From NCBI GenBank assembly GCA_902470475.1, contig CABRGT010000028.1, forward strand, positions 1 through 22,799: DNA of 22,799 bases, written 5' to 3'. The notes beneath the pieces were generated by a model. The model saw only the letters and a program-made list of their open reading frames with translations, was not told the DNA's origin and ran no database searches. Shown here piece by piece: positions 1-7,482 of the stretch; the stretch's first letter is position 1, and every line of letters starts with the position of its first letter. This DNA is from an uncultured Porphyromonadaceae bacterium (GTDB lineage Bacteria > Bacteroidota > Bacteroidia > Bacteroidales > Muribaculaceae). The position numbers and the translations under genes are program-made.

Positions 1-1
1 G

Positions 2-76
2 GCCCTGCACGTCATAGCGCGCGAGCCGCCGCTGCCTGTCCGCGGCCGCCTGATGCCGACGCGCCGCTGCTGGTGA
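2..76 (+). CDS. Possible C-terminal end of an unidentified protein, cut by the window edge
   Basis: A plus-strand frame is open from the left edge to a TGA at 74-76 and would encode 24 residues ending in PTRRCW. Nearly all its third codon positions are G or C, as in the plus-strand genes further right. It would end convergently with the Sel1 gene. The minus strand is also open here, in the Sel1 frame beyond its stop, but without a usable start, so coding on either strand is uncertain. I recognise no family. Confidence 0.25.
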   Translation, partial: ALHVIAREPPLPVRGRLMPTRRCW

Positions 77-109
77 GCGGGCTGAATTCCGGACAGATGG
101 CCGTTGGTT

Positions 110-760
110 TTAATCAAGGGCCAGTTTGGCCTGCATGTTGCCCTGCTCGGCGGCCTTGTGATACCATTTTATGGCTTCGGATTTGTCAGCCGCAACGCCG
201 TATCCCATTTCATAGCAGTAACCAAGATTATATTGTGCAGGAGCATATCCCTGTTCAGCAGCTTTGCGATACCAATTAACTGCTTCGGTATAGTTTTGTT
301 CCACACCGGTTCCGTTTTCGTATGCGCAACCGAGGTTGAACTGTGCTTCAGCGAATCCCAAATCGGCTGAGCGCCTGAACCATTTCATAGCCAGGGCTTC
401 GTTCTGTTCGACTCCTTCTCCGTAAAGATAAAGCAGTCCCAAATTGTAGCAGGCGTTTCTGTTTTGTTGGTCAGCGGCCTTGGTGTACCATTTTATGGCT
501 TCGGCATAGTTATGCGGAATATCTTCATCATAGGTATAGATATATCCCAAAGCAAACTGGGCGTCGGCATGGCCTTGTTCGGCGGCTTTGCGAAACCATG
601 TCAAAGCCTTTGCATGGTCTTGAGCGACTCCGTCGCCGTTGTAGTAACGCATAGCGAGGTCATACAGCCCTTCGGATGTCGTAGGTGCATTATCGGCTGA
701 CTGAGCAGCGGATATGACCGCAATTCCAATAATGAAAAGGAGAACCAGAAATTGTTTCAT
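110..760 (-). CDS. Secreted Sel1-repeat (tetratricopeptide-like) protein
   Basis: This 216-residue protein has a signal peptide (residues 1 to about 20, MKQFLVLLFIIGIAVISAAQ) followed by about five Sel1 repeats of 36 residues, at roughly 30-66, 67-102, 103-138, 139-174 and 175-210. Each shows the family pattern of A..G.A.AQ..LG..Y..G.GV..D...A..WY.KAA. Sel1 arrays are helical solenoids that bind other proteins, and here it would act in the envelope. I chose the start at 760 because it gives a clean signal peptide; an upstream ATG at 835 adds 25 residues that resemble untranslated leader and would run over the promoter at 823-853. GC is lower than in most neighbours (26 of 60 bases at 181-240). 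The client is unknown. Confidence 0.85.
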   Translation of the reverse strand: MKQFLVLLFIIGIAVISAAQSADNAPTTSEGLYDLAMRYYNGDGVAQDHAKALTWFRKAAEQGHADAQFALGYIYTYDEDIPHNYAEAIKWYTKAADQQNRNACYNLGLLYLYGEGVEQNEALAMKWFRRSADLGFAEAQFNLGCAYENGTGVEQNYTEAVNWYRKAAEQGYAPAQYNLGYCYEMGYGVAADKSEAIKWYHKAAEQGNMQAKLALD

Positions 761-822
761 GTTAATAATTATTTGTATAGTTACAGAAAGTCGGCAGGGG
801 ATGCGGTGGTGCCCCGCGGTCG

Positions 823-853
823 CAAATATAGACATAATTTTTTAATCTGCAAA
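823..853 (-). promoter_or_regulatory. Bacteroidetes-type promoter for the Sel1 gene
   Basis: On the minus strand, TTTG (853-850) is followed after exactly 19 bases by TATATTTG (830-823). This fits the Bacteroidetes primary sigma consensus TTTG-N19-TAnnTTTG. It lies about 60 bases upstream of the start at 760. Confidence 0.7.
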
Positions 854-911
854 TATTTCGTGGGGGATGTGTAGATGTGTAGAATGACCGGTACGTGTGA
901 TGAAGACAGAA

Positions 912-963
912 ACAGGCGGGGTACGCCTGTTTTCTCTACTTTGCAGAGTGCCTTTGTCAATTA
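912..963 (+). repeat. Hairpin followed by one dispersed copy of the 30-bp repeat
   Basis: A 7-bp inverted repeat (912-918 with 924-930, 5-base loop) is followed directly by a 30-base unit at 934-963. That unit matches the first tandem unit at 7382-7411 at 25 of 30 positions, counted by eye. Its core CTCTACTTTGCAGAG is a degenerate form of the perfect hairpin CTCTGCTTTGCAGAG. It sits in the 285-bp gap between the divergent Sel1 and DUF2156 genes, in the same orientation as the second locus. Confidence 0.6.
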
Positions 964-1045
964 CCCTGTGACGACTGCCGGTGGGTGTGAACTGATTGAG
1001 GGGGGCGGTTGTTAGATGGGTAGATATTCTTAAAAATTTAGGACT

Positions 1046-2005
1046 ATGAACTCTCCATTCGCTTTCCGCCGCCGTGCGGCCGAGACTCTGACTTTGTCGC
1101 GCCTTTCGTTCAAGCCGCTCAGGTTGCCTGATATGCCGCTTGTGAACAGGTATCTGCAACGGTCGGGGTCGCGTGCGTGCGATTATACGATAGGCGGCCT
1201 GTATATGTGGATCGATTATTTCAAATATGAGTATTGCGTGGTTGACGACACACTGTTCATCAAGGGTGTGGACGAGGCCAATCCGTCGCTGACGGCTTTC
1301 ATGATGCCTATAGGGTCGCTGACGCTCGGAGCTGCGATCGAGATGATTCGCGACTATTGCCGGCTGAAGGGTATCAGGATGATTTTTACGGCTGTGCCCG
1401 AGGACCGCGTGGATGATCTGCTTGACGCGCTCGGACGCTCGAGCCAGGTTGAGGAACTGCTCGACTGGAGCGACTATGTGTATGATATCAATTCGCTGGC
1501 GACGCTCACGGGCAAGCATATGATGAAGAAGCGCAACCATGTGAACCGCTTTTTCGCTGATAATCCGCACTGGCGGTTCGAGGCGCTGACGTTCGACATC
1601 CTGCCGGAGACGATGCTCTTTTTCGAGGGACAGAGTCATCCGGACAATCCGGAAATGACGCGCCTGGAGGCGTATGAGAACGCCCAGTGCCGCCGGGTGC
1701 TGGCCAACCTGTCGAGCTATCCGTTCGAGGGGGCGGTGCTGCGCGGCGAAAGCGGCGAGATCGTGGCGTTTTCGGTCGGAGAAGTGATCGGCGACACGCT
1801 TTATGTGCACATCGAGAAGATCAATCACGAGATTTCAGGCGCGGGCGCGGCGATCAACAAGCTGTTTTCGGCGTTCATGCTCCGGAGGCATCCGGCGCTG
1901 CGGTATTCGAACCGCGAGGAGGACTGCGGCGATCCGGGTCTGAAGCTTGCCAAGGAGTCGTACTATCCGATGATGAATCTGCGGAAGTATGATGTGATCG
2001 GATAA
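1046..2005 (+). CDS. DUF2156 (LPG-synthetase C-terminal-like) GNAT-fold protein
   Basis: This 319-residue cytoplasmic protein resembles the DUF2156 family, the double GNAT-like fold also found at the C-terminus of bacterial phosphatidylglycerol lysyltransferases, where it transfers an aminoacyl group from tRNA to lipid. Family-like features are DYTIGGLYMW near 46-55 and the basic stretch LTGKHMMKKRNHVNRF at about 154-169. There is no membrane segment, so it is the soluble stand-alone form common in Bacteroidetes and its substrate is not known. It stands alone, ends just before a bidirectional terminator, and is divergent from the Sel1 gene. The ATG at 1046 follows an A-rich leader without a Shine-Dalgarno site. 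The family call is good; the reaction is inference. Confidence 0.8.
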   Translation: MNSPFAFRRRAAETLTLSRLSFKPLRLPDMPLVNRYLQRSGSRACDYTIGGLYMWIDYFKYEYCVVDDTLFIKGVDEANPSLTAFMMPIGSLTLGAAIEMIRDYCRLKGIRMIFTAVPEDRVDDLLDALGRSSQVEELLDWSDYVYDINSLATLTGKHMMKKRNHVNRFFADNPHWRFEALTFDILPETMLFFEGQSHPDNPEMTRLEAYENAQCRRVLANLSSYPFEGAVLRGESGEIVAFSVGEVIGDTLYVHIEKINHEISGAGAAINKLFSAFMLRRHPALRYSNREEDCGDPGLKLAKESYYPMMNLRKYDVIG

Positions 2006-2017
2006 TAGCCTGAGGTA

Positions 2018-2062
2018 ACACATAAAAAGGTCACCGTGCGAGCCGGTGACCTTTTTATGTGT
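2018..2062. terminator. Bidirectional intrinsic terminator
   Basis: A perfect 18-bp inverted repeat (2018-2035 with 2045-2062) has a 9-base loop. The GC-rich core GGTCACC/GGTGACC is flanked by an A5 run on one side and a T5 run on the other, so it can terminate transcription in both directions. It lies between the convergent DUF2156 gene (stop at 2005) and the BACON-domain gene (stop at 2110). Confidence 0.9.
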
Positions 2063-2109
2063 CGGTATCATTGGGGTATGTGAAGACTCGGTATCTTCAC
2101 TCCGCGGGA

Positions 2110-3720
2110 TCAGTTGGAGTAGGTGAATTTAATGCGGGGTGACGAGGCGAGGAAGTCGCGCTTGGCGAAGTCGTAGATGCCCATGTCGAATTCGAGTTCG
2201 GTGTCGCCCGGATCGGTGATGTCGAGCTGGCTGTAGGGTATGAACAGGGTGAAGTTGCTCAGGTCGACGCGGTCGGTGTCGATGACAAGGTCCTTGTTGA
2301 CGGTGACCTGTCCGTCGCCGGCGCGGTACTGTCCGTCGACGTCCATCAGTGGATCTCCGTCGGCATAGTAGAACCATGCGACGATCTGTATGCGGTGGCG
2401 GTTGGCGTTGAGGATGTTGATCCTGGCATGAATCTCAAGGCCTTTCTCGCCGTCGACGACGGCGCCGTGCTGCACGGTGACGTCCTCAAGTGTGGCAACC
2501 GGTCCGCTGGTCTCCTGCGAGACGTTGACCTTGACGCGGCGTCCGGCGCCCTCGATGTAGAAGTATTCGGCGCGTGTGGTGTTGCCGCGGTTGGCCTTGT
2601 AGGTGGCCGTGAAGGAGTCGTCGGTCTTCTTGGTGAGGGTCATGAAGGGGGGCAGGTCGACGGGCTGCCAGTCGGCGTCGCTGGTCGATACGTAGTAGGT
2701 GACGGTGCCTCCGGTGGGGTTGAGGGTGATGGTGGGTGCGCTTTCGCCGTTGACGAGGAGGTAAGTCTCGTTGTCCTCGCGTTCGATGATGGTAGCGTAG
2801 GCGGTGTAGGCGTTCTCGTCGTCGATCCAGATTTCGTAGCGGTACTGTCCGGGCTCGAATTCGCTGTCGCGGCGGTGTCCGAATCCCATCATGCCGCCCA
2901 TGTCGTTGTTCTCGCCGGAGAAGAACTGGTAGTCGTAGTACTGTGTGTCGCCGTCGGGAGCGATGTCCTTGGGCTGCATCAGTTCGCCGTTGGGCTTATA
3001 GATGCGCACGTGGATGTAGGCGTTCTTGTCGGCTGCGAGGCCGTCGTAGGAGATGAGGGGGCGGAGGAACCGCATCTCGTGGGCATAGAGAGGCTGTCCG
3101 GCGGGAGTGATGACGCTGTTGTCCCAGGCCACGTTGGTGAACTTGAGGTCGGTGATCTGGAGCTTGGAGCGTGCCTGTCCGGTCTCGGTGTTGCGCTTGG
3201 CGGGGCGGGGCGCACCGGCCTGGTTGAGCGAGATGCTTATGGTGGAGTTACCGTCGGCGACCTTCATGAGGCCCTGGCGTACGACCGTGGATGCGTTTGG
3301 CGCACAGGATATGACGATCTGGCTACCGTTGTTGGATTCGAGGGTGACCCAGTCGGGTAGCTGGGTGACTTTGGGTGTCCCGGTGGCGTCGGTGACGGCG
3401 AGGGTGATGTTGCCGCCGGCGTTCTCAAAGCGGCGGGAGAGGGCCTGTGACGAGCCGTCGATACGCATGCGCTTGCGGAGGGCGCTGATGCGGCGGTTGC
3501 ACTGGGCCATGCCGTTGGAGATGGCCTGTTCGTCGGTGTCGGCGTTGTAGTTGATGTCGTTGCGGGCGGAGCGGAAGAGCGTGAGCGCCTGGGAGTACTG
3601 TTGCTCGGTTGATGCGCCCTTGAGTGCGGCCTGAGCCTTGGCGAGGGTCTCGTTGATGGCGAAGGCCGCGGCGGCGCCCACTACGAGAAGGATAAGGAGA
3701 GTGGAAAGCTTCTTGAACAT
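2110..3720 (-). CDS. Secreted protein with two BACON-like domains, last gene of the kinase/phosphatase operon
   Basis: This 536-residue protein has a signal peptide ending near AAAAFA (residues 15-21) and no lipobox cysteine. A helical, TPR-like stretch follows at about 25-88. Two BACON-like beta domains lie at about 98-168 (LPDWVTLES, then ISISLNQAG) and 325-403 (WQPVDLPPFMTL, then RRVKVNVSQE). Beta-rich segments of unknown family occupy 185-312 and 405-536. BACON domains are Ig-like modules of Bacteroidetes surface proteins, often with glycans or peptides as suggested ligands. The gene starts 15 bases after the kinase stop, so it is very likely co-transcribed and could present a ligand to, or relay output from, the kinase in the periplasm; that role is inference. 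A C-terminal T9SS motif is not visible. Confidence 0.75.
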   Translation of the reverse strand: MFKKLSTLLILLVVGAAAAFAINETLAKAQAALKGASTEQQYSQALTLFRSARNDINYNADTDEQAISNGMAQCNRRISALRKRMRIDGSSQALSRRFENAGGNITLAVTDATGTPKVTQLPDWVTLESNNGSQIVISCAPNASTVVRQGLMKVADGNSTISISLNQAGAPRPAKRNTETGQARSKLQITDLKFTNVAWDNSVITPAGQPLYAHEMRFLRPLISYDGLAADKNAYIHVRIYKPNGELMQPKDIAPDGDTQYYDYQFFSGENNDMGGMMGFGHRRDSEFEPGQYRYEIWIDDENAYTAYATIIEREDNETYLLVNGESAPTITLNPTGGTVTYYVSTSDADWQPVDLPPFMTLTKKTDDSFTATYKANRGNTTRAEYFYIEGAGRRVKVNVSQETSGPVATLEDVTVQHGAVVDGEKGLEIHARINILNANRHRIQIVAWFYYADGDPLMDVDGQYRAGDGQVTVNKDLVIDTDRVDLSNFTLFIPYSQLDITDPGDTELEFDMGIYDFAKRDFLASSPRIKFTYSN

Positions 3721-3735
3721 ATGATATGAGTCAGT

Positions 3736-5445
3736 TTAAAAATTTCGGTTAAGGATTTCGAGCGAGCCGCTGACGATCCGGAGCGAGAAAGGTCCGGAGC
3801 CGGGTTCGGATGACAGGTTGACGGTCATGGTGCGTCCGACGCCCTGGCGGACGGTGACGGTGGTGCTGCCGGATACGGTGCGTCCGCCGGCGGTGAGGGT
3901 GTAGTCGAGGCGTACATTGGGCAGTGTGCGGTCGCACAGGCCGGTGTAGCGGAGAGTGAGGGCGGAGCCGTCGACAGAGGCTGTGCTGACAGCCATGAAC
4001 ACGCCCGGTGACTTGAAGCGGCGTGCGAGGCCGTCGAGGCCTGAGAACACGCGGCTGTCGGAGGGGTTGACGAGGCCCGCGATCTGGTAGTAAGCAGCGG
4101 CGGTCTCGTAGTTGCCGGCCTCGGCCATGCCCGGGGCGCGGTCGAGGTAGAGCGAGCTGATCTCGTCGGCCTTGGAATCGAGGGCTGCGCGCAGGGGTGC
4201 GGGGTCGTTGTTCTCTTTCTCGGCCAGGAAGTCGTATTCCTTATAAAGAGCTGTGAGCGAGTCGAGCTGCTCCCGGGCGTCGACGAGAGCGAGGTATGAG
4301 TTCTTGTTGGCGGCGTCGATATTGCTGCGGCACTGGATGAACAGCTCGCGGTAGTCGGACGAAATGGTCTGGGTGTCGGCTTCCTCGGTGCCGTCGGGCG
4401 ACTTGGAGGCGCTGATGAGGCTCATGATGTCTTCGCGGAACATGTAGACGCCAGCGCCGGCAATGGCGAGGAGCAGTATCACGGCCAGCGTGATGAAGAA
4501 CCCCTTGTGTTTTTTGCCGCCGCCGCCGTCGATGACGGTGTCGTCGAAGGCTGAGTCGGGAGTCACGGTGTCAGTGGCGGCGGGAGCAGAGCCGTTCTGG
4601 GCCGCGAACCACTGGCGCCATGGGGTGGCGGAGCCTTTGAGGATGAGGTCGGTGTATTCGACGATCTGATCGGCCGTGGGGCGTTCCCAAGTGTCCTTGG
4701 CGAGGCAGGCCTGCATGATGTCGTTGAGGTTGGCCGAGTAGCGCGAGGTGTCGATGCGCGGGAGCTGTGCGCCGTTGAGCATCATGCCGCCGCCGTTGCC
4801 GGCGAAGGGGAGGTCGCCGGTGGCCATTTCGTAGATCGATACGCCGAGCGACCATATGTCGCTTGCCTTGACGGCGATGGGGTCGGCCTGGAAACGTTCG
4901 GGGCCCATGTAGGCGAGGGCGCCGGAGCCAACGGAGCGCTTGGACTGCTTGCGCATGGTGGAGCGCATCTTGCGGCTGATGCCGAAGTCGGTTATAAGGA
5001 AGTGGCCGCGGTCGTCGGCGAGGATGTTTTCGGGCTTGATGTCCTGGTGCAGGATCGGGGGCTCGAGATTGTGGAGGTATTTGAGACCGGCGGCGACGTC
5101 GTGGGTGAACTGCCAGATTACGCGTTCGTTGACCTTGCCGATCATCTTTGCGGCAGATCCTTTGGCGCAGTATTTCATTGTGAGGAATGGCCGGTGCTGC
5201 CAGATGCCGAAGAAGTCGGTGGTGAGGAGGTGTTCGTCGGAGAGGCCGAAAGTGATTCGGTATTCGTCCTTGAACTCTTCCTGTCCGCTTGCGTCGAGCG
5301 AGAGGTATAGCTTGACGGCAATTTCAATGCCGAGGATGGTGTCGTTAGCCATCCAGACTTCGCCGAAGCTGCCGCTGCCGAGGTATTTTCGGAGCTCATA
5401 CCGGTCGGCAATGACCATGCCTTCTTTAAGTTCTGTTTCGTTCAT
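3736..5445 (-). CDS. Membrane-anchored Hanks-type Ser/Thr protein kinase
   Basis: This 569-residue kinase phosphorylates protein Ser/Thr using ATP. Its domain spans about 16-270: glycine loop GSGSFGEV (23-30), ATP lysine K45 in AVK, catalytic loop HQDIKPEN (133-140, Asp135), metal-binding DFG (153-155), the APE equivalent GPE (181-183) and DIWSLG (196-201). A membrane segment follows at about 315-335. The outer part holds a helical/TPR-like region (about 360-475) and a C-terminal Ig-like beta domain (about 480-569). There are no PASTA repeats, unlike Firmicutes and actinobacterial PknB. The catalytic loop reads HQD rather than HRD, so it is a non-RD kinase. The gene lies 42 bases after the phosphatase and 15 bases before the BACON gene, with no promoter seen in either gap; the phosphatase is the obvious antagonist. 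Confidence 0.92.
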   Translation of the reverse strand: MNETELKEGMVIADRYELRKYLGSGSFGEVWMANDTILGIEIAVKLYLSLDASGQEEFKDEYRITFGLSDEHLLTTDFFGIWQHRPFLTMKYCAKGSAAKMIGKVNERVIWQFTHDVAAGLKYLHNLEPPILHQDIKPENILADDRGHFLITDFGISRKMRSTMRKQSKRSVGSGALAYMGPERFQADPIAVKASDIWSLGVSIYEMATGDLPFAGNGGGMMLNGAQLPRIDTSRYSANLNDIMQACLAKDTWERPTADQIVEYTDLILKGSATPWRQWFAAQNGSAPAATDTVTPDSAFDDTVIDGGGGKKHKGFFITLAVILLLAIAGAGVYMFREDIMSLISASKSPDGTEEADTQTISSDYRELFIQCRSNIDAANKNSYLALVDAREQLDSLTALYKEYDFLAEKENNDPAPLRAALDSKADEISSLYLDRAPGMAEAGNYETAAAYYQIAGLVNPSDSRVFSGLDGLARRFKSPGVFMAVSTASVDGSALTLRYTGLCDRTLPNVRLDYTLTAGGRTVSGSTTVTVRQGVGRTMTVNLSSEPGSGPFSLRIVSGSLEILNRNF

Positions 5446-5487
5446 CGTGGTTTATTGTGGAATTGCTTGATGAGGGGTCAGTTAAGG

Positions 5488-7215
5488 TTATTTGTCAGAG
5501 TTATCGGCTATTTTTGAGAAGCTGTCAATCTCTTCTTTTACTTTCTCGAGATTATTCCACTTCGGAAAATCTCTCAATGCTTTTAAAGCCTTATCTTTAT
5601 TGTCTCCTGAGAGTTTGGGAATAATGTCTAATTCAAATGGACGAGCATATAAGGCGCATTCTGTCAAATAATTGACCTGGTTCTCAAATTTTACTCTATC
5701 GCCTGAGCCGGCATTATTAATCTTCCCCTTCAACGAAGATATATAATCATTCCAGTTAGTTACCTTGATATTGTCCAGTCTTCTGATAAGAGATTCTTTC
5801 CATGTGGGTTCGACACCTTTTGATGCAACGTGACTGATCATGTCGGGAGGAGTCTTGATGCCTGTGTCCTCGACGGGAACTATGTCGACGTCTGTGGCTG
5901 GGTTATGGGAGCCGTTGGTAGTGGGGATGTCCTTGCCGTCGGGTGAAGCGGGAGTCGTGGCCGGAGTGCCGTCGGGACCTGCGGGTAGCCGGGGGTCGGC
6001 GTCGGCCCGGTGTGGGTCGTCGCTATCGTAGCTGTCGACGGCGGTGCGGAGGGGTGTGTCGCCTTCGGAGGCGGTGAATTCGGCGCCTTTTTCGGTGCCT
6101 GTGAATGCTTTGACGGCGAAGAATACCGCGGCTGCGATGAGCAGGATGACCAGGGCGATGCCTATGTAGCGGCCTGCGTGGCTGCGGCGGGGTGCCTTTG
6201 CGGTGTCACCGGCAGTCTTCGGGGAGTGTCCGGCGGCCTTTGTGGAGGGCGCGCTGACGATCTCGGTGGCGGGCTCGTCGAGCAGTGCGGCAAGGCTTCC
6301 GGTGGGATCGGCTGCGGCCATGGTCTTGGCGTTGGGGGCGGCGGGCAGATCACCGTCGAACCGGGCGAGGAGGACGGTGACGTTGTCGTACCAGTCCTGG
6401 CGCTCGGCGGCTTCCATGAGGTGGTTTTTCATGGCGGTGAGGTCGCCGTAGTCGGCGGTCATGATGCCGTTGATGGAGTCGGATATGTCGCGCATTGGAC
6501 GGTCGGGGACGACGCCGCTGAGGCCGTCGCTGCACATGAGGATGATGTCGCCGTCGTAGAGCTGCGATGATACGGTGTCGGGCTGCGGATTGGCTTCGGG
6601 GTCGCCCAGGGAGCGGGTGACGATGTTGCCCTGTGGATGTGAGAATGTGTCGTTGTAGGAGAGGATGCCCTTGCTGGCGAGTTCCTGTACGTATGTGTGG
6701 TCGCACGAGACAGGGACGAGTCCGTAGCGGGTGTTGAAGCGGTAGCAGCGCGAGTCGCCGAGCCATCCGACGGTGAGGATTCCGTCGACGATCCATGCGA
6801 TGATGATGGTGGATCCCATGCCGAAGCGTTCGGGGTGGCCTTCGGCACCGGCCTTGACGCGGCGGTCGGCCTCGATGATGACCTGCCGGATGTATTCGGC
6901 GCGGGAGGTGTCGTCTTTCAGTATCGCGGGGGTGAGACGGTCGGCCCGGAAGAATTCGGCGATGGTGTTGACGGCGATTTCGGATGCGACTTCACCGGCA
7001 TTCTGTCCGCCCATGCCGTCGGCGACGGCGAGCAGGCATCCCATTGGCGACAGTGCGACGGGAGTGTCGAGGCGGGTGGGACCTGAGATGTCGTCGGAGA
7101 TGTCGTCGTCGACGTAGAAATTGTCTTCGTTGCCGTTCAGAGGCGCCTGGGCATCGAATTTTCCGGCGGCGTCGGAGTAGGCAACAAGCCGTAGATTGAT
7201 CGTTTTAGTAGCCAT
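5488..7215 (-). CDS. PP2C-type Ser/Thr phosphatase with a membrane segment and extracytoplasmic tail
   Basis: This 575-residue enzyme is a metal-dependent phosphatase of the PPM/PP2C family. Visible motifs are GNEDNFYV (28-35), DGMGG (66-70), FGMGST (131-136), GDSRCY (153-158), CSDGLSG (228-234) and DNVT (277-280), which include the expected metal-binding aspartates. A linker (about 290-348) leads to a membrane segment at about 350-370, a Pro/Asp-rich low-complexity stretch (about 380-455) and a helical C-terminal domain (about 460-575) that I cannot assign. Most stand-alone bacterial PP2Cs end near residue 250-290, so the tail is an addition. The start at 7215 (MATKTINLRL) is preferred over an upstream ATG at 7266 that would overlap the likely -7 element. 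The DNA coding for the last 115 or so residues is far richer in A+T than the rest. It is first in the operon with the kinase. Confidence 0.9.
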   Translation of the reverse strand: MATKTINLRLVAYSDAAGKFDAQAPLNGNEDNFYVDDDISDDISGPTRLDTPVALSPMGCLLAVADGMGGQNAGEVASEIAVNTIAEFFRADRLTPAILKDDTSRAEYIRQVIIEADRRVKAGAEGHPERFGMGSTIIIAWIVDGILTVGWLGDSRCYRFNTRYGLVPVSCDHTYVQELASKGILSYNDTFSHPQGNIVTRSLGDPEANPQPDTVSSQLYDGDIILMCSDGLSGVVPDRPMRDISDSINGIMTADYGDLTAMKNHLMEAAERQDWYDNVTVLLARFDGDLPAAPNAKTMAAADPTGSLAALLDEPATEIVSAPSTKAAGHSPKTAGDTAKAPRRSHAGRYIGIALVILLIAAAVFFAVKAFTGTEKGAEFTASEGDTPLRTAVDSYDSDDPHRADADPRLPAGPDGTPATTPASPDGKDIPTTNGSHNPATDVDIVPVEDTGIKTPPDMISHVASKGVEPTWKESLIRRLDNIKVTNWNDYISSLKGKINNAGSGDRVKFENQVNYLTECALYARPFELDIIPKLSGDNKDKALKALRDFPKWNNLEKVKEEIDSFSKIADNSDK

Positions 7216-7263
7216 TGAGCTGAAACATGTAATGATTGGGAAAACCGCCAGTGCAGTTTGGCG

Positions 7264-7271
7264 CAAAGATA
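7264..7271 (-). promoter_or_regulatory. Likely -7 element of the phosphatase/kinase operon promoter
   Basis: TATCTTTG on the minus strand matches TAnnTTTG and lies about 50 bases upstream of the phosphatase start. No TTTG is found at the expected -33 spacing, so the call rests on one element. Confidence 0.45.
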
Positions 7272-7335
7272 CGATTTTTTTTTCACATTACGCTGAGAAT
7301 GACTAAAAAAGTGAAAAACGGGAGCGGAAATGAGC

Positions 7336-7369
7336 ACGCGGGGCCTGCGTGCGGGCGCAGGCCCCGCGT
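7336..7369. repeat. Long GC-rich hairpin beside the 30-bp tandem repeat
   Basis: A perfect 14-bp inverted repeat (7336-7349 with 7356-7369) has a 6-base loop. It lies 12 bases before the tandem repeat, mirroring the hairpin-then-repeat layout at 912-963. It could also act as the terminator of the FKBP gene read on the minus strand, but it has no adjacent T run. Confidence 0.7.
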
Positions 7370-7381
7370 GACGGGGGGATT

Positions 7382-7471
7382 CTCTGCTTTGCAGAGCGCC
7401 GTTGGCGATTACTCTGCTTTGCAGAGCGCCATTGGCGATTACTCTGCTTTGCAGAGCGTTTTCGGGGATTG
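7382..7471 (+). repeat. Three tandem 30-bp units, each a short hairpin
   Basis: The units are 7382-7411, 7412-7441 and 7442-7471. Units 1 and 2 differ at one base; unit 3 diverges after its first 17 bases. Each begins with CTCTGCTTTGCAGAG, a 6-bp stem with a TTT loop. There is no spacer variation, so this is not a CRISPR array. It lies in the 267-bp gap between the FKBP stop and the phosphatase start. Frames reading through it give repeated peptides with no start signals or family match, so I treat it as non-coding. Confidence 0.85.
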
Positions 7472-7482
7472 TCCTGTGGGGA

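Noticed and set aside
866..881. Tandem 8-mer GATGTGTA twice upstream of the Sel1 promoter
   Set aside because: Two short copies are too little to separate from chance, and no second instance was seen elsewhere in the window.
842..1828. Long minus-strand open frame of 328 codons opposite the DUF2156 gene
   Set aside because: It is antisense to a gene with clear family features, is rich in Arg/His as expected of a shadow frame in GC-rich DNA, and has no recognisable domain.
2395..3360. Plus-strand open frame of 321 codons opposite the BACON-domain gene
   Set aside because: It is a Val/Gly/Asp-rich shadow with no domain; the minus-strand frame has a signal peptide and BACON-like motifs.
7382..7471. 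CRISPR-like array
   Set aside because: The three units are contiguous with no unique spacers, and no cas genes are present in the window.
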